64,000 nucleotides of DNA from the NCBI GenBank assembly GCA_027533385.1, contig JAPZUE010000004.1:248001-312000 (forward strand). Direction: 5' to 3'. Each line of letters opens with the position of its first letter. Positions within the stretch are counted from its first letter, which is position 1. The position numbers and the translations under genes are program-made. Below, one piece after another: positions 1 through 7,061 of the stretch. The notes beneath the pieces are model-generated. The model was not told the origin of the DNA and made no database searches. It saw nothing but the letters and a program-made list of their open reading frames with translations. This stretch comes from Rhizobium sp. (GTDB taxonomy: Bacteria > Pseudomonadota > Alphaproteobacteria > Rhizobiales > Rhizobiaceae).

Positions 1-120
1 CTCGCTGGAGTTCCCGCGCTGATGAAAGGGCGGTCCCTGCTGGCTGCGGCCGCGATCGCTGCCGTGGTCTATGGGCTGGCGAAGTCGCAGGGTGTCGGCC
101 GTGACCGAGACGATGTGTGA
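1..120 (+). CDS. C-terminal end of an unidentified membrane protein (cut by window edge)
   Basis: Frame 1 is open from the first base to a TGA at 118-120 and gives about 39 residues. They include a strongly hydrophobic stretch (LLAAAAIAAVVYGLA) followed by a charged tail ending GRDRDDV, which fits the last membrane segment and cytoplasmic tail of a membrane protein. Too little remains to name the family. It runs towards the convergent nepR paralogue, about 50 bases away. Confidence 0.5.
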   Translation, partial: LAGVPALMKGRSLLAAAAIAAVVYGLAKSQGVGRDRDDV

Positions 121-171
121 AATCTGATGGGGCCGGGTCGAATAGATCCGGCCTTGTGCCATCGGGCGATG

Positions 172-360
172 CTATTTCTTCAGCTTGGACTCGGCGTCGT
201 GCAGTCGTTCCAGAAGGTCCAGCAAGTGCGGTGGAGTGCCTTCTTCGATGATGCTATCGTAATATCCGCGTAACTTGGATGCTATGAGCGCGTTCGCATT
301 CTGTCGTTGGGCCTCCGAAAGCTTTTTGGATTTCGTGTCTTTCGGTGGGCCTTCAGCCAT
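172..360 (-). CDS. nepR: NepR-family anti-sigma factor (first paralogue)
   Basis: A 62-residue acidic/basic helical protein. The core LIASKLRGYYDSIIEEGTP and then LLDLLERL is typical of NepR, which holds EcfG inactive until phosphorylated PhyR binds NepR instead. I chose the ATG at 360; an upstream TTG at 399 would add 13 residues but runs into the promoter area. It is divergent from phyR with 151 bp between start codons, a common arrangement for partner-switch genes. A second NepR lies at 4556-4765 in the ecfG operon, so this copy is a paralogue with possibly different affinity for EcfG or PhyR. Confidence 0.85.
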   Translation of the reverse strand: MAEGPPKDTKSKKLSEAQRQNANALIASKLRGYYDSIIEEGTPPHLLDLLERLHDAESKLKK

Positions 361-409
361 TTGCGTTCTATTCCGTCCATCTGCCAAGTGTGATGACAAT
401 TAACCCCAT

Positions 410-434
410 AAGCGCGGAGAGGCAAAAAAGTTCC
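410..434 (-). promoter_or_regulatory. Possible weak EcfG-type promoter for the first nepR
   Basis: On the minus strand a perfect GGAAC lies at 434-430. After 16 bases comes GCTT, which differs from the CGTT consensus at two positions. The position, about 50 bases before the nepR ATG, is right. The match is weaker than the others in this island. Confidence 0.35.
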
Positions 435-443
435 CCACTGGAT

Positions 444-468
444 GGAACATTTTTTCTTGAGCCACGTT
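444..468 (+). promoter_or_regulatory. EcfG-type promoter of phyR
   Basis: GGAAC at 444-448, a 16-base spacer and CGTT at 465-468 exactly match the known EcfG (general stress sigma) promoter pattern. It ends 43 bases before the phyR ATG, implying positive feedback of EcfG on its own anti-anti-sigma factor. Confidence 0.8.
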
Positions 469-511
469 TGTTGGCGAGTCCGCACTAAGTCCATTCCGAT
501 TGGAGAACTGC

Positions 512-1306
512 ATGTCCCTCACTGCCCGCGTCGCTGTCCATCTTCCTTATCTGCGGCGCTATGCACGCGCCGTCACCGGTTCGCAGACATCCGGAGATGC
601 CTATGTCGCAGCGGTTCTGGAAGCGCTGATCGCCGACATTTCCATCTTCCCCGACACCGGAGATGACCGCGTCGCCCTCTACAAGCTGTTCGTGACGATC
701 TACGATTCGACCAAGGTCGAGCTTTCGCAGATCACCTCGCCCTTCGCCTGGGAAAAGCGGGCCGCAGCCAATCTGTCTGCGGTGCCGACCCGTGCGCGCC
801 ATGCCTTCCTGTTGATTACCGTCGAAGGCTTCAGCACTGCCGAGGCAGCCAGCGTTTTGAGCGTCAGCGAGGCGGATTTCAATGTTCTCTTCAACGAAGC
901 TTCGATGGAGATCTCGCGTCAGGTCGCGACCGACATCATGATCATCGAGGACGAACCGCTGATCGCGCTCGACATCGAGCAGATGGTGGAGGATCTCGGC
1001 CACCGCGTCACCGGCATCGCGCGTACCCATGCCGAGGCCGTCGATCTCTACAAGCGGACGAGCCCGAAGATGGTTCTCGCCGACATCCAGCTTGCGGATG
1101 GCAGCTCGGGTATCGATGCCGTGAACGATATCCTCAAAGTGGACACCATACCGGTGATCTTCATCACGGCTTTTCCGGAGCGCCTGCTCACCGGCGAGCG
1201 TCCGGAACCGGCCTTCCTGGTCACCAAGCCGTTCAACCCCGATATGGTCAAGGCGCTGATCAGCCAGGCGCTGTTCTTCAACGAGCGAGTGGCCGAGCAG
1301 GCTTGA
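512..1306 (+). CDS. phyR: PhyR, anti-anti-sigma response regulator of the general stress response
   Basis: 264 residues. Residues 1-135 form an EcfG-like sigma domain (sigma2/sigma4 mimic) and about 140-260 a receiver domain. Phosphoacceptor Asp191 is in the segment MVLADIQL; the acidic pair is in IIEDEP; the conserved lysine is in VTKPF; and the FATGUY-type segment reads PVIFITAFPERLLTG. When phosphorylated, the sigma-like domain is exposed and titrates NepR, freeing EcfG. The start is the ATG at 512 with GGAG six bases upstream; a TTG at 500 is possible but lacks a better site. Its promoter is EcfG-type. The HWE kinase directly downstream is the obvious phosphodonor candidate. Confidence 0.95.
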   Translation: MSLTARVAVHLPYLRRYARAVTGSQTSGDAYVAAVLEALIADISIFPDTGDDRVALYKLFVTIYDSTKVELSQITSPFAWEKRAAANLSAVPTRARHAFLLITVEGFSTAEAASVLSVSEADFNVLFNEASMEISRQVATDIMIIEDEPLIALDIEQMVEDLGHRVTGIARTHAEAVDLYKRTSPKMVLADIQLADGSSGIDAVNDILKVDTIPVIFITAFPERLLTGERPEPAFLVTKPFNPDMVKALISQALFFNERVAEQA

Positions 1307-1394
1307 TTTAACCCTTGCCGGGCACAGGTTTGACGAGGGTTGGGGCCGGCTGTCAGAGCCGGTCCGAAATGCCGATAACGGCGGAGCAGGAAAC

Positions 1395-2384
1395 TTGGTA
1401 CATCGGTTGACATGGTTTGAACCTCAGCGCGGCGACGAACAGCTGCGGGAGTTCTTCATAACCGCGCTCATCGACATGGGCGCCAGCCTCATCCTGCAGG
1501 ACAAGGACGGCGCCTATGTGTGCATCACGTCGCTGCCCGCCCGCTGGCGCCTGCCTTCTGGCGCGGTACCTTCCGACCACACCATTTTCGGCCCTGAGAT
1601 CGGACACAAGCTCGCCGAGCTGAAATCCGGTCTGGTCAAGACCGGCGACCGTGCCGAGCTGGAGATCGAAGCCGGTGACGATACCTTCTTCGAGTTCCGC
1701 TGCCGGATGGTCGAGATGGCCGATCATGACCTGCATTTGATCACCGTTGTCATCGACCGCACCGAAGATCGCCGGCGTGAGCGGTTGCTGCGGGCGCTCT
1801 TGCGCGAAGTCAGCCATCGGTCGAAGAACCTGCTTGCCATCATACAGAGCATTGCGTCCCAGACGGCCCGCTATTCCGGGACGCTCGACATGTTTCTGGG
1901 CAAGTTCCGGGGCCGGCTGCATGCCTTGTCGCAGTCGCAGGATCTGATTACGGATTCAAGTTGGCGGGGTGCCTATTTCCGCGACCTGCTGAAACAGCAG
2001 CTCGATCGCTATGTGCAGGACAATGTCGATCTCGTGCGTGTGACGGGCGACGATGTGCTTCTTACGCCGAATGCGTCCCTGCATATCGGGCTTGCATTGC
2101 ATGAACTGGTGGTCAACGCCGTCAGCCATGGCGATTTCCTGCAGCGGCGTCTGCCGATTGAAGTCTCCTGCCGCAAGCTTGAAACGCCCGCCGGTCCGGT
2201 GGTCGAGATCGTCTGGTCCGAGCCGTTCACCGTGCGCGACAACGACGATACCAAGGCGGCGCGCTTCGGGTCGACCGTGCTTGAGCGCGTGGTTCCCTCG
2301 TCGGTGAATGGCGAGGCACGCCACGAATTGACAAACGGGCATGTACGCTACGAACTGCGCTTCCCGCTCGAGATCTTCGACTGA
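1395..2384 (+). CDS. Cytoplasmic HWE-family sensor histidine kinase (PhyK/PhyT-like)
   Basis: 329 residues with no membrane segment. Residues about 15-125 look like a PAS-type sensor. The phosphorylation box has His141 (VSHRSKNLLAII), the N-box has Asn241 (ALHELVVNAVSHG), and the diagnostic W-x-E motif is W274-S-E276. A glycine-bearing loop RFGSTVLERVV follows. These are the hallmarks of the HWE/HisKA_2 group, which phosphorylates or dephosphorylates PhyR in Alphaproteobacteria. The start is a TTG at 1395 behind GCAGG; the next Met is residue 28, so the N-terminus is uncertain. It lies 88 bp after phyR with no promoter that I can see, and so is probably co-transcribed. Confidence 0.85.
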   Translation: MVHRLTWFEPQRGDEQLREFFITALIDMGASLILQDKDGAYVCITSLPARWRLPSGAVPSDHTIFGPEIGHKLAELKSGLVKTGDRAELEIEAGDDTFFEFRCRMVEMADHDLHLITVVIDRTEDRRRERLLRALLREVSHRSKNLLAIIQSIASQTARYSGTLDMFLGKFRGRLHALSQSQDLITDSSWRGAYFRDLLKQQLDRYVQDNVDLVRVTGDDVLLTPNASLHIGLALHELVVNAVSHGDFLQRRLPIEVSCRKLETPAGPVVEIVWSEPFTVRDNDDTKAARFGSTVLERVVPSSVNGEARHELTNGHVRYELRFPLEIFD

Positions 2385-2428
2385 CCTTTGGCGCCTTCGC
2401 CGGCGCTCTCCCATAGAAAGACGAGATC

Positions 2429-3490
2429 ATGCGCCTGTTCAGCTGCAGCAACTGTGCGAATGTCGTGCATTTCGAAAACGATGGCTGCGTTACCTGCGGC
2501 GCGCGGCTGGCGTTTCGCGCGGCGCGTCTCGAGATGGTCGCAATCGATTCCGCTGGCACTGGCATTCTCGACCATGGGGTGACGGTTGATGCCAGCATAC
2601 GGCCCTGTGCCAATTCGGCGCTGGGCGGCTGCAACTGGCTCGTCGAAGACGGTGACGACAGTGGCTTCTGCGTCGCCTGCCGTCACAATGTGATGATTCC
2701 CGATCTGTCCAGACCGGAAAACCTGCATAACTGGCAGAGGATCGAACTCGCCAAACGTGGCCTCTTCTATTCGCTTCTCAGGTTCCGCTTACCGCTGGTA
2801 ACGCGCAAAGCCGATCCAGCGCGCGGGCTTGGTTTCGAATTTCTGGCAGACGACCCATCCAATACGGGAGAGGGACCGGTCCTGACCGGACATGCCGAGG
2901 GGCTGATCACCCTGAATATCGCCGAGGGGTCCGATGCCGAGCGGGAGGCACGGCGGGTAGCGCTGGGTGAGCCCTTCCGCACCCTGCTTGGACATTTCCG
3001 TCACGAGGTGGCCCATTACTACTGGAATGTCCTGGTCCGCGACCGCAACCAATTCGATGCCTTTCGAGCCATCTTCGGAGACGAGCGGGCGGACTATTCC
3101 CAGGCGCTCAAGCGGCATTATTTCGAGGGGCCGCCGCCTGGCTGGGACAGCAGCTACATCTCCGCCTATGCAGCGAGCCATCCCTGGGAGGATTTCGCCG
3201 AGACCTTTGCCCATTACTTCCACATCGTCGATGCGCTGGATACGGCGGATGCCTTCGGGTTGAGGACCAATCCGGATGTCGACGCGGATGTTCCGGCCAT
3301 CGAGCTGAAGCGCACCTTCGACAGTTACAGCATGGGCAGTGCCGAGGCGCTGATCCGCGCCTGGGTTCCGCTGACGCTGGCAATCAACAGCATCAATCGC
3401 AGCATGGGCCAGCCTGACCTTTACCCCTTCGTTTTGTCGGAGCCGGTTGTTGCCAAGCTCCACTATATCCATGGCCTGATCCGCGGCTAA
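2429..3490 (+). CDS. Zinc-binding metallopeptidase-like protein (Zn_peptidase_2 / DUF2248 type)
   Basis: 353 residues. The N-terminus has two likely zinc-ribbon knuckles: Cys6/Cys9 with Cys20/Cys23, and Cys60/Cys68 with Cys81/Cys84. A gluzincin-like HEVAH motif sits at 192-196 and a further acidic/His segment HPWEDFAETFAHYFH lies about 60 residues later, fitting a third metal ligand. Proteins of this family are widespread in Rhizobiales but their substrate is unknown to me. It is 44 bp downstream of the kinase on the same strand, so it may be read through from the stress operon. Confidence 0.8.
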   Translation: MRLFSCSNCANVVHFENDGCVTCGARLAFRAARLEMVAIDSAGTGILDHGVTVDASIRPCANSALGGCNWLVEDGDDSGFCVACRHNVMIPDLSRPENLHNWQRIELAKRGLFYSLLRFRLPLVTRKADPARGLGFEFLADDPSNTGEGPVLTGHAEGLITLNIAEGSDAEREARRVALGEPFRTLLGHFRHEVAHYYWNVLVRDRNQFDAFRAIFGDERADYSQALKRHYFEGPPPGWDSSYISAYAASHPWEDFAETFAHYFHIVDALDTADAFGLRTNPDVDADVPAIELKRTFDSYSMGSAEALIRAWVPLTLAINSINRSMGQPDLYPFVLSEPVVAKLHYIHGLIRG

Positions 3491-3525
3491 CCGCCGGCAG
3501 CCCTTGTCTTCCCGCCCTTGTTCCC

Positions 3526-3550
3526 GGAACTGTTCCGCAGTCTTCGCGTT
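3526..3550 (+). promoter_or_regulatory. EcfG-type promoter of the 3578-4101 small-gene operon
   Basis: GGAAC at 3526-3530, a spacer of exactly 16 bases, then CGTT at 3547-3550. The next ATG is 27 bases further on. This is a full match to the EcfG consensus and marks the two small genes downstream as general stress regulon members. Confidence 0.75.
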
Positions 3551-3577
3551 AACCTTCAGTTAACACGGAGAACGATC

Positions 3578-3913
3578 ATGAACAGTATGGCTGCTCTGCT
3601 GGTCATTGTGGCCTGTCATCCGCAAGATTCGACCTGTCTGCAAGATCCTGTCGTGGTCATCTCTTACGACACCGAGGAGCCTTGCCACACAGCCCTGCCG
3701 GAAGAACTGAAGCGGGCGCGTGCCATGGCTGAAGTCATCTACGGCGACTGTTTTCCAGTGAGCGCTGACCTTGTGGCAGGACGCAGCATCCGTCAGACCA
3801 TCGACCCCGCAAAGCTTGTGGCGTTCGACCGTCCGCTGGCAATGGCCGGTCCCGCCGAAGCGCAGGCCTTGGTGCCGCCGGTACCGGCAGACCGTTATGG
3901 AGCGATCCAATGA
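3578..3913 (+). CDS. Small unknown protein, general stress regulon
   Basis: 111 residues; I do not recognise the family. It starts with a short hydrophobic run (MAALLVIVACH) and has cysteines at CHPQDSTC and near EEPCHTAL. The middle is helical and the tail is proline-rich (VPPVPADRY). The N-terminus could be a short signal or lipoprotein-like leader, but the LVIVAC box has a poor -3 to -1 pattern and a very short n-region. GGAG precedes the ATG by eight bases. The stop overlaps the next ATG by four bases, so the two genes are translationally coupled. An EcfG promoter lies just upstream. Confidence 0.7.
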   Translation: MNSMAALLVIVACHPQDSTCLQDPVVVISYDTEEPCHTALPEELKRARAMAEVIYGDCFPVSADLVAGRSIRQTIDPAKLVAFDRPLAMAGPAEAQALVPPVPADRYGAIQ

Positions 3914-4101
3914 CCGGCGAAAATCCCCCAGATCGTGGCAGGGGCAAGGTGGATGCTCAGAACCGCCATCTGGCGCAGCAGGCAGGGCTGGACCAGGATC
4001 TGGAATCGCAGGTTCCGCCTCTTTATGGACGGTTTACGGCTACCATTCTCGCCGTCATCCTCGCCCTGCTGATCGTCGTTTCGATCTTGATCATGGTCTG
4101 A
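3910..4101 (+). CDS. Small single-pass membrane protein, general stress regulon
   Basis: 63 residues. The first ~42 are hydrophilic (including NRHLAQQAGLDQDLESQ); the C-terminus is one hydrophobic helix (ATILAVILALLIVVSILIMV), giving a C-tail-anchored topology. Family unknown. Start and stop overlap with the preceding gene (ATGA at 3910) imply coupling. A long hairpin with a T-run follows and probably ends the transcript. Confidence 0.7.
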   Translation: MTGENPPDRGRGKVDAQNRHLAQQAGLDQDLESQVPPLYGRFTATILAVILALLIVVSILIMV

Positions 4102-4123
4102 TCGCCAACCGGGCTTGAAACAG

Positions 4124-4202
4124 AAAAGGCTGCCCCCCTTGTGAAATGCCCTGAGGCTGGAAGGTCCAACTTCGGAGGAGTTCATAAAGGGGGCGGCCTT
4201 TT
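4124..4202. terminator. Long imperfect hairpin, probable bidirectional terminator
   Basis: Arms at 4124-4145 and 4181-4202 are 22 bases each and match as an inverted repeat at 19 of 22 positions. In the plus-strand transcript two of the three mismatches become G:U pairs and the second arm runs into TTTTTAT, so it should terminate the small-gene operon. It also lies just beyond the stop of the minus-strand DUF1328 gene. The 35-base loop is longer than in ordinary terminators and itself contains a short palindrome (AAGGTCCAACTT). Confidence 0.6.
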
Positions 4203-4220
4203 TATCTTGCCGGATATGCC

Positions 4221-4385
4221 TCAAGCCTGGCGGAAAAGCCGCATGGCAAGCGAAACGAGGAAAAGGATGATGAAGATGGCGAAAAGGATCTTCGCAATGC
4301 CAGCCGATGCGCCGGCAATGCCGCCAAAGCCGAGGACGCCGGCAATCAAGGCGACAACGAGAAAGACGAGTGCATAGTAAAGCAT
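4221..4385 (-). CDS. DUF1328 (YtjA-like) two-helix membrane peptide
   Basis: 54 residues with two membrane helices separated by [14 protein letters not shown], the conserved DUF1328 turn, and a short basic tail MRLFRQA. The function is not established. Family members in Rhizobiales are often under general stress control, and here a perfect EcfG promoter lies about 30 bases upstream. GGGAG precedes the start by about nine bases. A near twin of the same length lies at 6641-6805. Confidence 0.9.
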   Translation of the reverse strand: MLYYALVFLVVALIAGVLGFGGIAGASAGIAKILFAIFIILFLVSLAMRLFRQA

Positions 4386-4414
4386 GTAGGTTCTCCCTGG
4401 TTCGATGCCGGAAG

Positions 4415-4439
4415 AACGTCGCCTGTCAGACTTTGTTCC
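4415..4439 (-). promoter_or_regulatory. EcfG-type promoter of the first DUF1328 gene
   Basis: On the minus strand GGAAC occupies 4439-4435, followed by 16 bases and CGTT at 4418-4415. It is a perfect consensus match and is placed 30 bases before the ATG at 4385. Confidence 0.75.
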
Positions 4440-4496
4440 AATTGGATGACTGTTCCGAGGGCAATATGTCACTGCAACAAAAACGAAAAACCCGCC

Positions 4497-4521
4497 GGAA
4501 CCATTTGCGTGATGCGGCGTT
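4497..4521 (+). promoter_or_regulatory. EcfG-type promoter of the nepR2-ecfG operon
   Basis: GGAAC at 4497-4501, 16-base spacer, CGTT at 4518-4521. Transcription would begin near 4530, which rules out upstream in-frame starts and fixes the nepR2 start at 4556. It implies autoactivation of EcfG. Confidence 0.8.
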
Positions 4522-4555
4522 GTCAGGCGACACAGTTTCAAACCCGTTGGACCCA

Positions 4556-4765
4556 ATGACAGAACATCAAAAAAAAGCGCCGGTTGCGAACGGGCTGCCT
4601 GGGATGGCTGCCTTTCATCCGGGCGTGTCGGCGCAATTGCGAGAATACTATCAGTCCGTGCAGGAAGAGGCGATCCCGGAGCGGTTCCTGCAGCTTCTCG
4701 AGCGGCTGGATACGGCTGAACGTCAGGCCGGCCAGGACACTTGCGTCAAGGATAATGCGCAATGA
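4556..4765 (+). CDS. nepR: NepR-family anti-sigma factor (second paralogue, ecfG operon)
   Basis: 69 residues. The core [25 protein letters not shown] matches the NepR helical pair that clamps EcfG, and it parallels the first copy (LRGYYDSIIEEGTP...LLDLLERL). The flanks are divergent, with a PVANGLPG N-terminus. Its stop overlaps the ecfG start by four bases, the classic translational coupling that keeps the anti-sigma and sigma factors near 1:1. The start is set by the EcfG promoter at 4497-4521, since longer in-frame versions would begin upstream of the predicted transcript. Confidence 0.9.
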   Translation: MTEHQKKAPVANGLPGMAAFHPGVSAQLREYYQSVQEEAIPERFLQLLERLDTAERQAGQDTCVKDNAQ

Positions 4766-5328
4766 CTGTTGACGATAAGTCAGTCGACCGATCCTTCAAG
4801 CGCGACCTGCTCGCAGCTCTTCCAAACCTGCGTGCCTTTGCCGTCTCGCTGACGGGGCGCCATCACGTCGCAGACGATCTCGTTCAGGACACGATCATGA
4901 AGGCCTGGGCAAAGCAGGATCATTTTGAACCCGGCACCAATATGAAGGCCTGGCTGTTCACCATCCTGCGCAATGAATTCTATTCGCAGATGCGCAAGCG
5001 TGGCCGTGAAGTGTCCGATACCGACGGTGTCTTCACATCGCAGCTCTCGACCCATCCCCAGCAATACGGCTCTCTCGATCTCCAGGACTTCAAGCGCGCA
5101 CTTGACCAACTGCCCAGCGATCAGCGCGAGGCGATCATTCTGGTCGGGGCGTCGGGGTTCGCCTATGAGGAAGCCGCCGAGATCTGCGGCTGTGCCGTCG
5201 GCACGATCAAGAGCCGGATCAACCGGGCGCGTAACAAGCTTCAGGAGATCCTGGGGGTGAGCGGCGAGGGCGATTACGGTCCCGATGCGCACAGTTCAGC
5301 GGTCATCAAGAAAGCCTTCGCCGTCTGA
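4762..5328 (+). CDS. ecfG: EcfG, general stress ECF sigma factor
   Basis: 188 residues with the ECF layout. Region 2 (about 15-85) holds DDLVQDTIMKAWAKQDHF and the -10-reading helix NMKAWLFTILRNEFYSQMRKR. Region 4 (about 110-165) has the helix-turn-helix YEEAAEICGCAVGTIKSRINRAR. The acidic inter-domain linker (VSDTDGVF) resembles EcfG-type sigma factors. It is cotranscribed with nepR2 from an EcfG promoter and probably drives the GGAAC-N16-CGTT promoters listed here. Its 3' end overlaps the convergent receiver gene by 33 bp. Confidence 0.95.
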   Translation: MTVDDKSVDRSFKRDLLAALPNLRAFAVSLTGRHHVADDLVQDTIMKAWAKQDHFEPGTNMKAWLFTILRNEFYSQMRKRGREVSDTDGVFTSQLSTHPQQYGSLDLQDFKRALDQLPSDQREAIILVGASGFAYEEAAEICGCAVGTIKSRINRARNKLQEILGVSGEGDYGPDAHSSAVIKKAFAV

Positions 5329-5694
5329 GAGTGAGCGACCATGGGCCGCTTCCAGCACCGCCGCAGCCAGTTCATCGGCCTGCGGCGGCTTTGCGACGAC
5401 GGGACGCTCGGCAAGGATCGATGCCATGTGGGTAACATGCCCGTAGGAAGACAGAAATACGGGTTCGGCCCCTGCCTGCGTGATCATGCGGACTCGATCG
5501 ACATTGAGTGCCTCGGTCAGCACGGCGTCAATTATCACCACATCGAAGGCGTCTGGTTCCATGGCATCGGCAAGCCGTGCCAGCGGAGTGATGGTGACAT
5601 CGCAAGGCAAGGCTTCCTGCAGAATGCGCTCCACCTCCATGGCGATCAGGTACTGGTTCTCGGCAATGAGAACGCGAAGCAGCGCGTCGGTCAT
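5296..5694 (-). CDS. Stand-alone receiver-domain response regulator
   Basis: 132 residues, essentially one CheY-like domain with no output domain. The phosphoacceptor is Asp56 (DVVIIDAVL), the conserved lysine is Lys102 (VVAKPP), and the switch Ser/Thr is in VFLSSYG. The N-terminal acidic pocket is reduced (LIAENQY instead of a DD/DE pair), so Mg2+ binding may be weak. I chose the ATG at 5694 because GAGG lies eight bases upstream; a longer reading frame exists but lacks such a site. Similar single-domain regulators modulate HWE kinases in other Alphaproteobacteria. Its place beside ecfG suggests the same here, by inference. Confidence 0.75.
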   Translation of the reverse strand: MTDALLRVLIAENQYLIAMEVERILQEALPCDVTITPLARLADAMEPDAFDVVIIDAVLTEALNVDRVRMITQAGAEPVFLSSYGHVTHMASILAERPVVAKPPQADELAAAVLEAAHGRSLSDGEGFLDDR

Positions 5695-5816
5695 AGAATA
5701 TCCTCGTGTCATGAGCGCCTTATGGGGCGTGGTCCGACGGGGGTCATTTAAAAAAGACATGTGCAGCCTGCATTGTTCCAAGCGGGAACAGCATGGCGGA
5801 TAAACGAGGTCATCCC

Positions 5817-6572
5817 ATGGCAAGCGAGCCGCGCCACTCTCCGAGCCGCATCAGCTGTTTTGAATGTCCCCTGCGATACATGAAAAAGTTCCGTCCGTTC
5901 ACGGAAGCCGAACTGGAGTTCGTGTCGACGTTCAAGCGGGGCGAGCTGACTGCCGATCCCGGGACGACAGTGCTTGTCGAGGGATCGCGCAGCGCGCATC
6001 TCTACACCGTGCTGTCGGGCTGGGGCTTCCGCTACAAGATCCTCGAAGACGGTCGGCGACAGATCCTGAACTATCTCGTTCCGGGGGACATGATCGGTCT
6101 GCAGGGGGCTGTGATGGCCGAAATGCAGCATTCGGTGGAGGCGTTGACGCCGATGACCCTCTGCGTTTTCGAACGCAGCCGGTTGTTCTCGCTTTTCGAA
6201 CGGCATCCGGGGCTGGGTTTTGATCTCACCTGGCTCGCGGCACGGGAGGAGTGCATTCTCGACGAGCATCTCCTGAGCATCGGTCGTCGCTCCGCGCTCG
6301 AACGATCCTCCTATCTCCTGGCCTTCCTGTTCGACCGCGGGGTCAATGCCGGTATTCTGGGGGAAAATCATCGCCATATCCCGGTCACGCAGATGCATTT
6401 CGCCGACACGCTCGGCCTTTCGATCGTTCACACCAACAAGACGTTGAAGAAGCTTGCGGACAGAGGGCTGATCCGCTGGCGCGACCGTGGATGCGATGTT
6501 CTCGATCCTCTCGGGCTGCAAGACATCGCGGGCTGGACGCCGGGTGAGCAGAGGGTCAGGCCCTTCATCTGA
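5817..6572 (+). CDS. Crp/Fnr-family transcriptional regulator
   Basis: 251 residues with an N-terminal cyclic-nucleotide-binding fold (about 30-150; VLSGWGFRYKILEDGRRQILNYLVPGDMIGLQ) and a C-terminal winged helix whose recognition region is LGLSIVHTNKTLKKLADRGLI. An early C-x2-C (Cys14, Cys17) is followed by scattered cysteines. This is not the full four-Cys FNR cluster pattern, so oxygen sensing is doubtful. Start ATG 5817 has GAGG eight bases upstream; ATG 5793 is an in-frame alternative. It is divergent from the receiver gene. Confidence 0.85.
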   Translation: MASEPRHSPSRISCFECPLRYMKKFRPFTEAELEFVSTFKRGELTADPGTTVLVEGSRSAHLYTVLSGWGFRYKILEDGRRQILNYLVPGDMIGLQGAVMAEMQHSVEALTPMTLCVFERSRLFSLFERHPGLGFDLTWLAAREECILDEHLLSIGRRSALERSSYLLAFLFDRGVNAGILGENHRHIPVTQMHFADTLGLSIVHTNKTLKKLADRGLIRWRDRGCDVLDPLGLQDIAGWTPGEQRVRPFI

Positions 6573-6640
6573 CCGCCCAGCGGCAAAAGACCCGCATCGC
6601 CAGCGGCGGGTGGGTCTGTTGCGTCTGCAAAGGATGGAGG

Positions 6641-6805
6641 TCAGGCGACGATGATCAGGCCCGTAAACAGGGCAATGATCATCACGATCAGGACGATGAA
6701 GATGAGGATCTTGGCGATCCCGGCAGAGGCGCCGGCAACACCTCGGAAGCCGAGGAGGCTGGCCACGGCCGCGATCAGAAGAAGGATGAGGATCCATTGC
6801 AGCAT
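6641..6805 (-). CDS. DUF1328 (YtjA-like) membrane peptide, second copy
   Basis: 54 residues read on the minus strand, beginning MLQWILILLL. It has two hydrophobic helices around [16 protein letters not shown], the same DUF1328 turn as the copy at 4221-4385. GGAG lies seven bases before the ATG. The two copies have the same length but differ in most residues outside the turn, so the duplication is old. It lies between the Crp/Fnr gene and pntA. Confidence 0.85.
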   Translation of the reverse strand: MLQWILILLLIAAVASLLGFRGVAGASAGIAKILIFIVLIVMIIALFTGLIIVA

Positions 6806-6836
6806 GCTTGTCTCCCTGACGGTTGTTGCCGGGAGT

Positions 6837-6861
6837 AACAGGAGGCGAACCGAATTGTTCC
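6837..6861 (-). promoter_or_regulatory. Probable EcfG-type promoter of the second DUF1328 gene
   Basis: On the minus strand GGAAC at 6861-6857, 16 bases, then TGTT at 6840-6837, one mismatch from CGTT. The distance of 32 bases to the ATG is like that of the first DUF1328 gene. Confidence 0.55.
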
Positions 6862-7061
6862 ACGCCTCGTGAGTCGGGACGGCCTTGTGTGCGCTGCAAC
6901 AAAAATCGGTTTAAGCGATGCCGGGATGCGCCAAAACCGTCATTTGTCTCGACAGCTGGACTAGACAGGGGGCCATACTTCTGTTCGTGTCCGCGATCGG
7001 AGAGTCCTTCGACTTTAGGCGGGGGACGCAAGGTAGGACCCGTTCGAACGGAGTTTGGGAG

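Noticed and set aside
5785..5809. EcfG promoter for the Crp/Fnr gene (GGAAC at 5785)
   Set aside because: No CGTT-like element occurs at a 15-17 base spacing, and the GGAAC is too near the start codon.
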